From: Hyperoodon ampullatus
Taxonomy: Eukaryota; Chordata; Mammalia; Artiodactyla; Ziphiidae
DNA length: 64,000 bases
Direction of reading: 5' to 3'
NCBI GenBank assembly: GCA_949752795.1
Contig: CATKHW010000059.1
Location: 62,001 to 126,000, forward strand
Part shown: positions 1 to 10,435 of the stretch, piece by piece
How positions within the stretch are numbered: the first letter of the stretch is position 1
How the letters are laid out: each line of letters opens with the position of its first letter
Made by a program: the position numbers and the translations under genes
The notes under the pieces: model-generated
Told to the model about the DNA's origin: nothing
The model's input: only the letters and a program-made list of their open reading frames with translations
Database searches by the model: none

Positions 1-1739
1 AGGTACGTTGGAATCGCCTTTAAAGCACAGGAAGAGGGGCACAACTTCGACAATGATGCACTTGCTCAAAAAGGGCGTATGCCTTTTCTCCTGATTATAT
101 TCAGGAGAAAACGCATACGCCCTTTTTGGCCAAGCAAGCAAGCGGGCAATGCAAATCTGCACTACAAAGAAGTATCACTTCCCACCGGTCAAAAGGGACA
201 TCCACAAAATGTGTAAGAACAAGAAAGGCAAGACAGGCCCTGGAGAACAGGGAGCCTTGTTATGCTGATGGGCGGGATGTAAATTGCCAACTGCCTCTCT
301 GGAGGAGTGCATTCTGTTCCCTAAAACAAGTAAAGAACAGAGCTACAGAGCCAAGGGCACTACCAGTCTAGGGAATATACCTTGGGAAAACTGAAAATCA
401 ATAAGACAGAGCCACCCCAAAATTTAGGGCTGCACTGCATACAAGGACCTCAACTTGGATACACCTTAAGTATCCCAGAAAATATAAACATGGTTCAAAA
501 AATTGTGGTACTTACGTACGATGGAATATCCCTCAGCCATGAAATCAATGTCATAAGACCAGTAGCAGCAAAATGGGTGGATTCAGGTACGATGATTCTA
601 AGTGAAATAAGTCACACAGAAAAAGAAACTTATCATAAGATATCACTTATGAAGATCCTGTAAACATGGCTACACTTGAACTGAGTTAGGAAAGAGAACA
701 GTGTCTCACATTTAGAAAACACTCTTATACCTGCTTAAGGGGGAAGGAGAGGTGGGGTGATGCATAAAACCAGAGTTTGATATAAGCACAGGTACCATTC
801 CAAAAACCAACTATGGAATAGACAAGACCTACACCGTCCTCAATGAAAGGGACTCAAAACCCCATATTTCCCGCAGAGGAAAATATCTGACTAGTAAGAA
901 TCTTAAAACCTATGTATTGATATGTCTCCGTAAGGGAATCAAGTGTGTCTAGACTGGCATAAACATGACAGCGAGAATCAGCTCAAACCCACTATAAAAA
1001 GGAATTTCAAAAACAAAACAAAAAAACTGGGAAATTCTTTACAATTCCTTCAGGGTCTCTGATGAAGCCTGGAATGACCCTATCTACAACGACAGCTGGA
1101 TGTGGCATAAGGAGGGACACTTGGGACTGAGACGATTGGTGAGATTGGGTGAGCAAATGCAGACCCTTTAAAGCAATAATGCATGGCACCCATTCCATGG
1201 GTTCGAACTCTCCAGGTTGAAGGGAATATTACTACAGCTATAACATGTGCGGGAAACCTAGAGAACGGACACACTGTGAATACGAAAGGTTTCTAAAACG
1301 CAACGAATAGTCCCTCTCCTGGTGCTCCGGTTTGACTTTCCGGCTGCTTTACTATCAACCTCCCAACTTGGAGAGACAGCCCCTTTAACCTCTTGGTTCA
1401 CACAGGTTGCCAATTTGGCAGAGGATGAAAGGGAAGAGGGAGAACCAATGAGAGAGTAGCTGTTAGGCATTTGGACTGGCACATATCACTGTAATTTCCC
1501 GGCAGGAAGAAGAATTAACCAAATTCTCAGCCACCCACCGGGAACCAGTATAGGTCCTGAACCAAAATTTTGGACTTGCGGTCAGCTCACCAAAAACGAG
1601 TTGAAAAATGGAGCTCAGGGGCACAGCAATTCACAAACTGGCCGAGTAATAAAGGACAACTATCGTCCAAAAATCTGTTGAGGGAAGGCAACGAGGCGGA
1701 CTTGAAAGCGAGGCAGAATAGCAGGAAACAGATTTCAAG
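1..1739 (+). repeat. Satellite copy 1 (1,739 bp)
   Basis: Nearly identical to copy 2 over its 3' half, which suggests a very recent exchange. The palindrome at 61-134 is imperfect: its left end reads CTTGCTC, one arm base is changed and the centre is GATTATATTC. The ORF2-tail frame is open (382-663). It belongs to subfamily I (GCATACAAGG, AGTATCCCAGAAAAT). The window may start inside a larger array. Confidence 0.97.
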
Positions 1740-1799
1740 AGGTACGTTGGAATCGCCTTTAAAGCACAGGAAGAGGGGCACAACTTCGACAATGATGCA
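1027..1799 (+). pseudogene. L1 ORF2-derived segment upstream of the palindrome (copy 1 into copy 2)
   Basis: This is the 5' part of the L1 relic, from the seam to the palindrome. The middle and right parts are convincing: around 1209-1260 the DNA follows the L1 stretch encoding a TYYKA-like motif, around 1570-1620 it follows the FCTAKETINK region, and 1700-1795 follows the L1 sequence encoding a HFSKEDIQ...HMKRCSTS-like run. The first 100 to 150 bases after the A-rich tract match only weakly, for example a WMWHKEG-like read against FIWKCKG. No frame stays open for long in the native register. Open frames on either strand here are accidental. Confidence 0.75.
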
Positions 1800-1873
1800 C
1801 TTGGCCAAAAAGGGCGTATGCGTTTTCTCCTGATTATATTCAGGAGAAAACGCATACGCCCTTTTTGGCCAAG
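1800..1873. repeat. 74-bp spacerless palindrome (copy 2 example)
   Basis: The arms begin CTTGGCCAAAAAGGGCG and meet at a GAATATATTC centre, 37 bases on each side with no loop. In copy 2 one central base differs (GATTATATTC). Nine copies (10, 12, 15, 18, 19, 22, 24, 29 and 34) carry the perfect form and most others have one to three mismatches. It has no counterpart in the L1 sequence around it: ORF2-like sequence resumes on both sides with about 10 bp of L1 represented twice. It reads as an insertion, possibly a small foldback element. I do not recognise the family. Confidence 0.95.
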
Positions 1874-2402
1874 CAAGCAAGCGGGCAATGCAAATCTGCA
1901 CTACAAAGAAGTATCACTTCCCACCGGTCAAAAGGGACATCCACAAAATTTGTAAGAACAAGAAAGGCAAGACAGGCCCTGGAGAACAGGGAGCCTTGTT
2001 ATGCTGATGGGCGGGATGTAAATTGCCAACTGCCTCTCTGGAGGAGTGCATTGTGTTCCCTAAAACAAGTAAAGAACAGAGCTACAGAGCCAAGGGCACT
2101 ACCTGTCTAGGGAATATACCTTGGGAAAACTGAAAATCAATAAGACAGAGCCACCCCAAAATTTAGGGCTGCACTGCATACAAGGACCTCAACTTGGATA
2201 CACCTTAAGTATCCCAGAAAATATAAACATGGTTCAAAAAATTGTGGTACTTACGTTCGATGGAATATCCCTCAGCCATGAAATCAATGTCATAAGACCA
2301 GTAGCAGCAAAATGGGTGGATTCAGGTACGATGATTCTAAGTGAAATAAGTCACACAGAAAAAGAAACTTATCATAAGATATCACTTATGAAGATCCTGT
2401 AA
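1874..2402 (+). pseudogene. End of L1 ORF2 (copy 2), ending at the relic ORF2 stop codon
   Basis: This follows the last 175 or so codons of ORF2. The first part reads like MQIKTTMRYHLTPVR, then the Cys-rich stretch (ALLC-stop-WAGCKL against LLHCWWDCKL), then the IPLLGIYP-like region. A frame shift moves the next third out of register, and the last 35 codons are back in the native frame ending at TAA 2400-2402. An open stretch of 93 codons (2121-2402) begins with TTG, not ATG, so it is no evidence of translation in a mammal. Confidence 0.85.
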
Positions 2403-2747
2403 ACATGGCTACACTTGAACTGAGTTAGGAAAGAGAACAGTGTCTCACATTTAGAAAACACTCTTATACCTGCTTAAGGGGGAAGGAGAGGTGGGGTGAT
2501 GCATAAAACCAGAGTTTGATATAAGCACAGGTACCGTTCCAAAAACCAACTATTTAATAGACAAGACCTACACCGTCCTCAGTGAAAGGGACTCAAAACC
2601 CCATATTTCCCGCAGAGGAAAATATCTGACTAGTAAGAATCTTAAAACCTATGTATTGATATGTCTCCGTAAGGGAATCAAGTGTGTCTAGACTGGCATA
2701 AACATGACAGCGAGAATCAGCTCAAACCCACTATAAAAAGGAATTTC
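2403..2747 (+). other. L1 3'UTR-derived segment (copy 2)
   Basis: Sequence after the ORF2 stop follows the L1 3'UTR typical of cetartiodactyls and carnivores. It includes a diverged AAGGGGGAAGGAGAGGTGGGG purine block corresponding to the AGGGGGAGGGGG block, the GAGTTTG step, a run matching the 'caaggacctactgtatagc' stretch, and a final CACTATAAAAAGG corresponding to the tail-proximal CTTCAATAAAA. The polyadenylation signal is therefore decayed. It contains no gene. Confidence 0.8.
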
Positions 2748-2765
2748 AAAAACAAAACAAAAAAA
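2748..2765 (+). other. A-rich tract, relic of the L1 poly(A) tail, at the monomer seam
   Basis: Sixteen of 18 bases are A, interrupted by two C. It lies where L1 homology reaches the end of the 3'UTR. Sequence after it (CTGGGAAATTC) jumps back to an internal ORF2 position, so it marks the original head-to-tail joint. Copies 12, 28, 29 and 31 to 33 have a G within or beside the tract (AAAACGA), a useful lineage marker. Confidence 0.75.
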
Positions 2766-3478
2766 CTGGGAAATTCTTTACAATTCCTTCAGGGTCTCTG
2801 ATGAAGCCTGGAATGACCCTATCTACAACGACAGCTGGATGTGGCATAAGGAGGGACACTTGGGACTGAGACGATTGGTGAGATTGGGTGAGCAAATGCA
2901 GACCCTTTAAAGCAATAATGCATGGCACCCATTCCATGGGTTCGAACTCTCCAGGTTGAAGGGAATATTACTACAGCTATAACATGTGCGGGAAACCTAG
3001 AGAACGGACACACTGTGAATACGAAAGGTTTCTAAAACGCAACGAATAGTCCCTCTCCTGGTGCTCCGGTTTGACTTTCCGGCTGCTTTACTATCAACCT
3101 CCCAACTTGGAGAGACAGCCCCTTTAACCTCTTGGTTCACACAGGTTGCCAATTTGGCAGAGGATGAAAGGGAAGAGGGAGAACCAATGAGAGAGTAGCT
3201 GTTAGGCATTTGGACGGGCACATATCACTGTAATTTCCCGGCAGGAAGAAGAATTAACCAAATTCTCAGCCTCCCACCGGGAACCAGTATAGGTCCTGAA
3301 CCAAAATTTTGGACTTGCGGTCAGCTCACCAAAAACGAGTTGAAAAATGGAGCTCAGGGGCACAGCAATTCACAAACTGGCCGAGTAATAAAGGACAACT
3401 ATCGTCCAAAAATCTGTTGAGGGAAGGCAACGAGGCGGACTTGAAAGCGAGGCAGAATAGCAGGAAACAGATTTCAAG

Positions 3479-5218
3479 AGGTACGTTGGAATCGCCTTTA
3501 AAGCACAGGAAGAGGGGCACAACTTCGACAATGATGCACTTGGCCAAAAAGGGCGTATGCGTTTTCTCCTGATTATATTCAGGAGAAAACGCATACGCCC
3601 TTTTTGGCCAAGCAAGCAAGCGGGCAATGCAAATCTGCACTACAAAGAAGTATCACTTCCCACCGGTCAAAAGGGACATCCACAAAATGTGTAAGAACAA
3701 GAAAGGCAAGACAGACCCTGGAGAACAGGGAGCCTTGTTATGCTGATGGGCGGGATGTAAATTGCCAACTGCCTCTCTGGAGGAGTGCATTCTGTTCCCT
3801 AAAACAAGTAAAGAACAGAGCTACAGAGCCAAGGGCACTACCTGTCTAGGGAATATACCTTGGGAAAACTGAAAATCAATAAGACAGAGCCACCCCAAAA
3901 TTTAGGGCTGCACTGCATACAAGGACCTCAACTTGGATACACCTTAAGTATCCCAGAAAATATAAACATGGTTCAAAAAATTGTGGTACTTACATACGAT
4001 GGAATATCCCTCAGCCATGAAATCAATGTCATAAGACCAGTAGGAGCAAAATGGGTGGATTCAGGTACGATGATTCTAAGTGAAATAAGTCACACAGAAA
4101 AAGAAACTTATCATAAGATATCACTTATGAAGATCCTGTAAACATGGCTACACTTGAACTGAGTTATGAAAGAGAACAGTGTCTCACATTTAGAAAACAC
4201 TCTTATACCTGCTTAAGGGGGAAGGAGAGGTGGGGTGATGCATAAAACCAGAGTTTGATATAAGCACAGGTACCGTTCCAAAAACCAACTATGGAATAGA
4301 CAAGACCTACACCGTCCTCAGTGAAAGGGACTCAAAACCCCATATTTCCCGCAGAGGAAAATATCTGACTAGTAAGAATCTTAAAACCTATGTATTGATA
4401 TGTCTCCGTAAGGGAATCAAGTGTGTCTAGACTGGCATAAACATGGCAGCGAGAATCAGCTCAAACCCACTATAAAAAGGAATTTCAAAAACAAAACAAA
4501 AAAACTGGGAAATTCTTTACATTTCCTTCAGGGTCTCTGATGAAAGCTGGAATGACCCTATCTACAACGACAGCTGGATGTGGCATAAGGAGGGACACTT
4601 GGGACTGAGACGATTGGTGAGATTGGGTGAGCAAATGCAGACCCTTTAAAGCAATAATGCATGACACCCATTCCATGGGTCCGAACTCTCCAGGTTGAAG
4701 GGAATATTACTATAGCTATAACATGTGCGGGAAACCTAGAGAACAGACACACTGTGAATACGGAAGGTTTCTAAAACTCAACGAATAGTCCCTCTCCTGG
4801 TGCTCCGGTTTGACTTTCCGTCTGCTTTACTATCAACCTCCCAAGTTGGAGAGACAGCCCCTTTAACCTCTTGGTTCGCACAGGTTGCCAATTTGGCAGA
4901 GAATGAAAGGGAAGAGGGAGAACCAATGAGAGAGTAGCTGTTAGGCATTTGGACGGGCACATATCACTGTAATTTCCTGGCAGGAAGAAGAATTAACCAA
5001 ATTCTCAGCCACCCACCGGGAACCAGTATATGTTCTGAACCAAAATTTTGGACTTGTGGTTCAGCTCACCAAAAACGAGTTGAAAAATGGAGCTCAGGGG
5101 CACAGCAATTCACAAACTGGCCGAGTATTAAAGGACAACTCTGGTCCAAAAATCTGTTGAGGGAAGGCAACGAGGCGGACTTGAAAGCGAGGCAGAATAG
5201 CAGGAAACAGATTTCAAG
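3479..5218 (+). repeat. Satellite copy 3 (1,740 bp)
   Basis: Partner of copy 15. Both have GTAGGAGCAAAATGG in the ORF2 tail (an Ala-to-Gly change in the relic frame) and CCAAGTTGGAG downstream. The palindrome at 3539-3612 has one centre mismatch that copy 15 lacks. The relic frame is open (3860-4141). Subfamily I. Confidence 0.97.
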
Positions 5219-6956
5219 AGGTACATTGGAATCGCCTTTAAAGCACAGGAAGATGGGCACAACTTCGACAATGACGCACTTGGCCAAAAATGGCGTATGC
5301 GTTTTCTCCTGAATATATTCAGGAGAAAACGCATACACCCTTTTTGGCCAAGCAAGCAAGCGGGCAATGCAAATCTGCACTACAAAGAAGTATCACTTCC
5401 CACCGGTCAAAAGGGACATCTACAAAATGTGTAAGAACAAGAAAGGCAAGACAGGCCCTGGAGAACAGGGAGCCTTGTTATGCTGATGGGCGGGATGTAA
5501 ATTGCCAACTGCCTCTCTGGAGGAGTGCATTCTGTTCCCTAAAACAAGTAAAGAACAGAGCTACAGAGCCAAGGGCACTACCAGTCTAGGGAATATACCT
5601 TGGGAAAACTGAAAATCAATAAGACAGAGCCACCCCAAAATTTAGGGCTGCACTGCATACAAGGACCTCAACTTGGATACACCTTAAGTATCCCAGAAAA
5701 TATAAACATGGTTCAAAAAATTGTGGTACTTACGTACGATGGAATATCCCTCAGCCATGAAATCAATGTCATAAGACCAGTAGCAGCAAAATGGGTGGAT
5801 TCAGGTACGATGATTCTAAGTGAAATAAGTCAAACAGAAAAAGAAACTTATCATAAGATATCACTTATGAAGATCCTGTAAACATGGCTACACTTGAACT
5901 GAGTTAGGAAAGAGAACAGTGTCTCACATTTAGAAAACACTCTTATACCTGCTTAAGGGGGAAGGAGAGGTGGGGTGATGCATAAAACCAGAGTTTGATA
6001 TAAGCACAGGTACCGTTCCAAAAACCAACTATGGAATAGACAAGACCTACACCTTCCTCAGTGAAAGGGACTCAAAACCCCATATTTCCCGCAGAGGAAA
6101 ATATCTGACTAGTAAGAATCTTAAAACCTATGTATTGATATGTCTCCGTAAGGGAATCAAGTGTGTCTAGACTGGCATAAACATGGCAGCGAGAATCAGC
6201 TAAAACCCACTATAAAAAGGAATTTCAAAAACAAAACAAAAAAACTGGGAAATTCTTTACAATTCCTTCAGGGTCTCTGATGAAAGCTGGAATGACCCTA
6301 TCTACAACGACAGCTGGATGTGGCATAAGGAGGGACACTTGGGACTGAGACGATTGGTGAGATTGGTGAGCAAATGCAAACCCTTTAAAGCAATAATGCA
6401 TGACACCCATTCCATGGGTCCAAACTCTCCAGGTTGAAGGGAATATTACTACAGCTATAACATGTGTGGGAAACCTAGAGAACGGACACACTGTGAATAC
6501 GAAAGGTTTCTAAATCTTAACGAATAGTCCCTCTCCTGGTGCTCCGGTTTGACTTTCCGTCTGCTTTACTATCAACCTCCCAACTTGGAGAGACAGCCCC
6601 TTTAACCTCTTGGTTCGCACAGGTTGCCAATATGGCAGAGGATGAAAGGGAAGAGGGAGAACCAATGAGAGAGTAGCTGTTAGGCATTTGGACGGGCACA
6701 TATCACTGTAATTTCCCGGCAGGAAGAAGAATTAACCAAATTCTCAGCCACCCACCGGGAAGCAGTATAGGTCCTGAACCAAAATTTTGGACTTGCGGTC
6801 AGCTCACCAAAAACGAGTTGAAAAATGGAGCTCAGGGGCACAGCAATTCACAAACTGGCCGAGTAATAAAGGACAACTATCGTCCAAAAATCTGTTGAGG
6901 GAAGGCAACGAGGCTGACTTGAAAGCGAGACAGAATAGCAGGAAACAGATTTCAAG
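5219..6956 (+). repeat. Satellite copy 4 (1,738 bp)
   Basis: Partner of copy 16. Both have two palindrome mismatches, AAAAATGGCG in the left arm and CATACACCC in the right arm (5279-5352), and both have the shortened GATTGGTGAGCAAATG near 6,365. The relic frame is open (5600-5881). Subfamily I. Confidence 0.97.
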
Positions 6957-8696
6957 AGGTACGTTGGAATTGCCTTTAAATCACAGGAAGAGGGGCACAA
7001 CTTCGACAATGATGCACTTGCCCAAAAAGGGCGTATGCGTTTTCTCCGGAATATATTCAGGAGAAAACGCATACGCCCTTTTTGGCCAAGCAAGCAAGCG
7101 GGCAATGCAAATCTGCACTACAAAGAAGTATCACTTCCCACACGTCAAAAGGGACATCCACAAAATGTGTAAGAACAAGAAAGGCAAGACAGGCCCTGGA
7201 GAACAGGGAGCCTTGTTATGCTGATGGGCGGGATGTAAATTGCCAACTGCCTCTCTGGAGGAGTGCATTCTGTTCCCTAAAACAAGTAAAGAACAGAGCT
7301 ACAGAGCCAAGGGCACTACCAGTCTAGGGAATATACCTTGGGAAAACTGAAAATCAATAAGACAGAGCCACCCCAAAATTTAGGGCTGCACTGCATACAA
7401 GGACCTCAACTTGGATACACCTTAAGTATCCCAGAAAATATAAACATGGTTCAAAAAATTGTGGTACTTACGTACGATGGAATATCCCTCAGCCATGAAA
7501 TCAATGTCATAAGACCAGTAGCAGCAAAATGGGTGGATTCAGGTACGATGATTCTAAGTGAAATAAGTCACACAGAAAAAGAAACTTATCATAAGATATC
7601 ACTTATGAAGATCCTGTAAACATGGCTACACTTGAACTGAGTTAGGAAAGAGAACAGTGTCTCACATTTAGAAAACACTCTTATACCTGCTTAAGGGGGA
7701 AGGAGAGGTGGGGTGATGCATAAAACCAGAGTTTGATATAAGCACAGGTACCGTTCCAAAAACCAACTATGGAATAGACAAGACCTACACCGTCCTCAGT
7801 GAAAGGGACTCAAAACCCCATATTTCCCGCAGAGGAAAATATCTGACTAGTAAGAATCTTAAAACCTATGTATTGATATGTCTCCATAAGGGAATCAAGT
7901 GTGTCTAGACTGGCATAAACATGGCAGCGAGAATCAGCTCAAGCCCACTATAAAAAGGAATTTCAAAAACAAAACAAAAAAAACTGGGAAATTCTTTACA
8001 ATTCCTTCAGGGTCTCTGATAAAAGCTGGAATGACCCTAACTACAACGACAGCTGGATGTGGCATAAGGAGGGACACTTGGGACTGAGACGATTGGTGAG
8101 ATTGGGTGAGCAAATGCAGACCCTTTAAAGCAATAATTCATGGCACCCATTCCATGGGTCCGAACTCTCCAGGTTGAAGGTAATATTACTACAGCTATAA
8201 CATGTGCGGGAAACCTAGAGAACGGACACACTGTGAATACGAAAGGTTTCTAAAACTCAACGAATAGTCCCTCTCCTGGTGCTCCGGTTTGACTTTCCGG
8301 CTGCTTTACTATCAACCTCCCAACTTGAAGAGACAGCCCCTTTAACCTCTTGGTTCGCACAGGTTGCCAATTTGGCAGAGGATGAAAGGGAAGAGGGAGA
8401 AACAATGAGAGAGTAGCTGTTAGGCATTTGGATGGGCAAATATCACTGTAATTTCCCGGCAGGAAGAAGAATTAACCAAATTCTCAGCCACCCACCGGGA
8501 ACCAGTATAGGTCCTGAACCAAAATTTTGGACTTGCGGTCAGCTCAACAAAAACGAGTTGAAAAATGGAGCTCAGGGACACAGCAATTCACAAACTGGCC
8601 GAGTAATAAAGGACAACTATCGTCCAAAAATCTGTTGAGGGAAGGCAACGAGGCGGACTTGAAAGCGAGGCAGAATAGCAGGAAACAGATTTCAAG
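6957..8696 (+). repeat. Satellite copy 5 (1,740 bp)
   Basis: Partner of copy 17. The palindrome at 7017-7090 has TTGCCC at its left edge (shared with 17) and CTCCGGAATA at the centre (private). It is the last subfamily I copy before the switch to subfamily II in copy 6. The relic frame is open (7338-7619). Confidence 0.97.
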
Positions 8697-10435
8697 AGGT
8701 ACTTTGGCATCCCCTTTAAAGCACAGGAAGAGAGGCACAACTTCGACAATGATGCACTTGGCCAAAAAGGGCGTATGCGTTTTCTCCTGAATATATTCAG
8801 GAGAAAACGCATACACCCTTTTTGGCCAAGCAAGCAAGCGGGCAATGCAAATCTGCACTACAAAGAAGTATCACTTCCCACCGGTCAAAAGGGACATCCA
8901 CAAAATGTGTAAAAACCAGAAAGGCAAGACAGGCCATGGAGAGCAGGGAGCCTTGTTATGTTGATGGGCGGGATGTAAATTGCCAACTGCCTCTCTGGAG
9001 GAGTACATTGTGTTCCCTAAAACAAGTAAAGAACAGAACTACAGAGCCAAGGGCACTTCCAGTCTAGGGAATAAACCTTGGGAAAACTGAAAATCAATAA
9101 GACAGAGCCACCCCAATATTTAGGGCTGCACTGCTTACAAGGACCTCAACTTGGGTACACCTTAAATATCCCAGGAACTATAAAAATGGTTCAAAAAATT
9201 GTGGTACTTACGTACGATGGAATATCCCTCAGCCATGAAATCAATGTCATAAGACCAGTAGCAGCAAAATGGGTGGATTCAGGTACGATGATTCTAAGTG
9301 AAATAAGTCACAGAGAAAAAGAACCTTATCATAAGGTATCACTTATGAAGATCCTGTAAACATGGCTACAATTGAACTGAGTTAGGAAAGAGAACAGTGT
9401 CTCACATTTAGAAAACACTCTTATGCCTGCTTAAGGGGGAAGGAGAGGTGGGGTGATGCATAAAACCAGAGTTTGATATAAGCACAGGTACCATTCCAAA
9501 AACCAACTATGGAATAGAAAAGACCTACACCTTCCTCAGTGAAAGGGACTCAAAACCCCATATTTCCCGCAGAGGAATATATCTGACTAGTAAGAATCAT
9601 AAAACCTATGTATTGATATGTCTCCCTAAGGGAATCAAGTGTGTCTAGACTGGCAGAAACATGGCAGCGAGAATCAGCTCAAACCCACTATAAAAAGGAA
9701 TTTCAAAAACAAAACAAAAAAACTTGGAAATTCTTTACAATTCCTTCAGGGTCTCTGATGAAACCTGGAATGACCCTATCTACAACGACAGCTGGATGTG
9801 GCATAAGGCTGGACACTTGGGACTGAGAGGATTGGTGAGATTGGGTGAGCAAATGCAGACCCTTTAAAGCAATAATGCATGGCACCCATTCCATGGGTCC
9901 CAACTCTCCAGGTTGAAGGGAATATTACTACAGTTATAACATGTACGGGAAACCTAGAGAATAGACACACTGTGAATACGAAAGGTTTCTAAAACTCAAC
10001 GAATAGTCCCTCTCCTGGTGCTCCGGTTTGACTTTCCATCTGCTTTACTATCAACCTCCCAACTTGGAGAGAAAGCCCCTTTAACCACCTGGTTCGCACA
10101 GGTTGACAATTTGGCAGAGGATGAAAGGGAAGAGGGAGAACCAATGAGAGAGTAGCTGTTAGGCATTTGGACGGGCACATATCACTGTAATTTCCCGGCA
10201 GGAAGAAGAATTAACCAAAGTCTCAGCCCCCCACCGGGAACCAGCATAGGTCCTGAACCAAAATTTTGGACTTGCGGTCAGCTCACCAAAAACGAGTTGA
10301 AAAAAGGTGCTCAGGAGTACAGCAATTCACAAACTGGCCGAGTAATAAAGGACAACTATCGTCCAAAAATCTGTTGAGGGAAGGCAACGAGGTGGACTTG
10401 AAAGCGAGGCAGAATAGCAGGAAACAGATTTCAAG
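8697..10435 (+). repeat. Satellite copy 6 (1,739 bp), first subfamily II copy
   Basis: Marked by GGTACTTTGG at its start and by CACAGAGAAAAAGAACCTTATCATAAGG in the ORF2 tail, shared with copies 18 and 23. From about 8,905 it carries the subfamily II state AAACCAGAAAGG. The palindrome (8757-8830) has one arm mismatch, CATACACCC. The relic frame is open (9078-9359). Confidence 0.97.

Larger units (their letters stand above)
1027..2765 (+). pseudogene. One monomer in LINE-1 register: 5'-truncated L1 relic from ORF2 to A-rich tail
   Basis: Read from just after one A-rich tract to the end of the next, a monomer follows the order of the last 1.7 kb of a mammalian L1. ORF2 frames can be read in pieces: a tract like FWTCGQLTKNELK matches the L1 ORF2p stretch SFCTAKETINKMK, AMQICTTKKYHFPPVK matches EMQIKTTMRYHLTPVR, and AAKWVDSGTMILSEISH matches AATWMDLEIIILSEVSQ just before the ORF2 stop. 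Frameshifts and stops separate these pieces, for example a TGA where the family has Trp in the Cys/His-rich region. About 430 codons of ORF2 are represented, none of them from the endonuclease or reverse transcriptase core. The family sequences were compared from memory, so exact ends are approximate. It is non-coding. Confidence 0.85.
1740..3478 (+). repeat. Satellite copy 2 (1,739 bp)
   Basis: Subfamily I, with ATTTAATAGAC where other copies have ATGGAATAGAC. From about 2,470 on it pairs with copy 14 at an offset of 20,864 bp, so it contains the left edge of the large duplicated block. It shares GGTTCGAACTC (about 2,939) only with copy 1. The ORF2-tail frame is open (2121-2402). Confidence 0.97.

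Noticed and set aside
991..1002. ACTATAAAAAGG as a TATA box
   Set aside because: It lies where the L1 3'UTR has its CTTCAATAAAA polyadenylation region, and several copies read CTCTAAAAAGG. It is best explained as a decayed polyadenylation signal.
1196..1210. GGTTCGAACTC in copies 1 and 2, resembling a tRNA/SINE B box
   Set aside because: Only these two copies have it; others read GGTCCGAACTC or GGTCCCAACTC. No A box at the expected distance and no cloverleaf, so it is a private change.
1587..1901. A minus-strand frame of about 104 codons present in most units
   Set aside because: It runs antisense through L1-derived sequence and the palindrome. Its recurrence comes from the satellite period and its N-terminal part mirrors the plus strand because of the palindrome.
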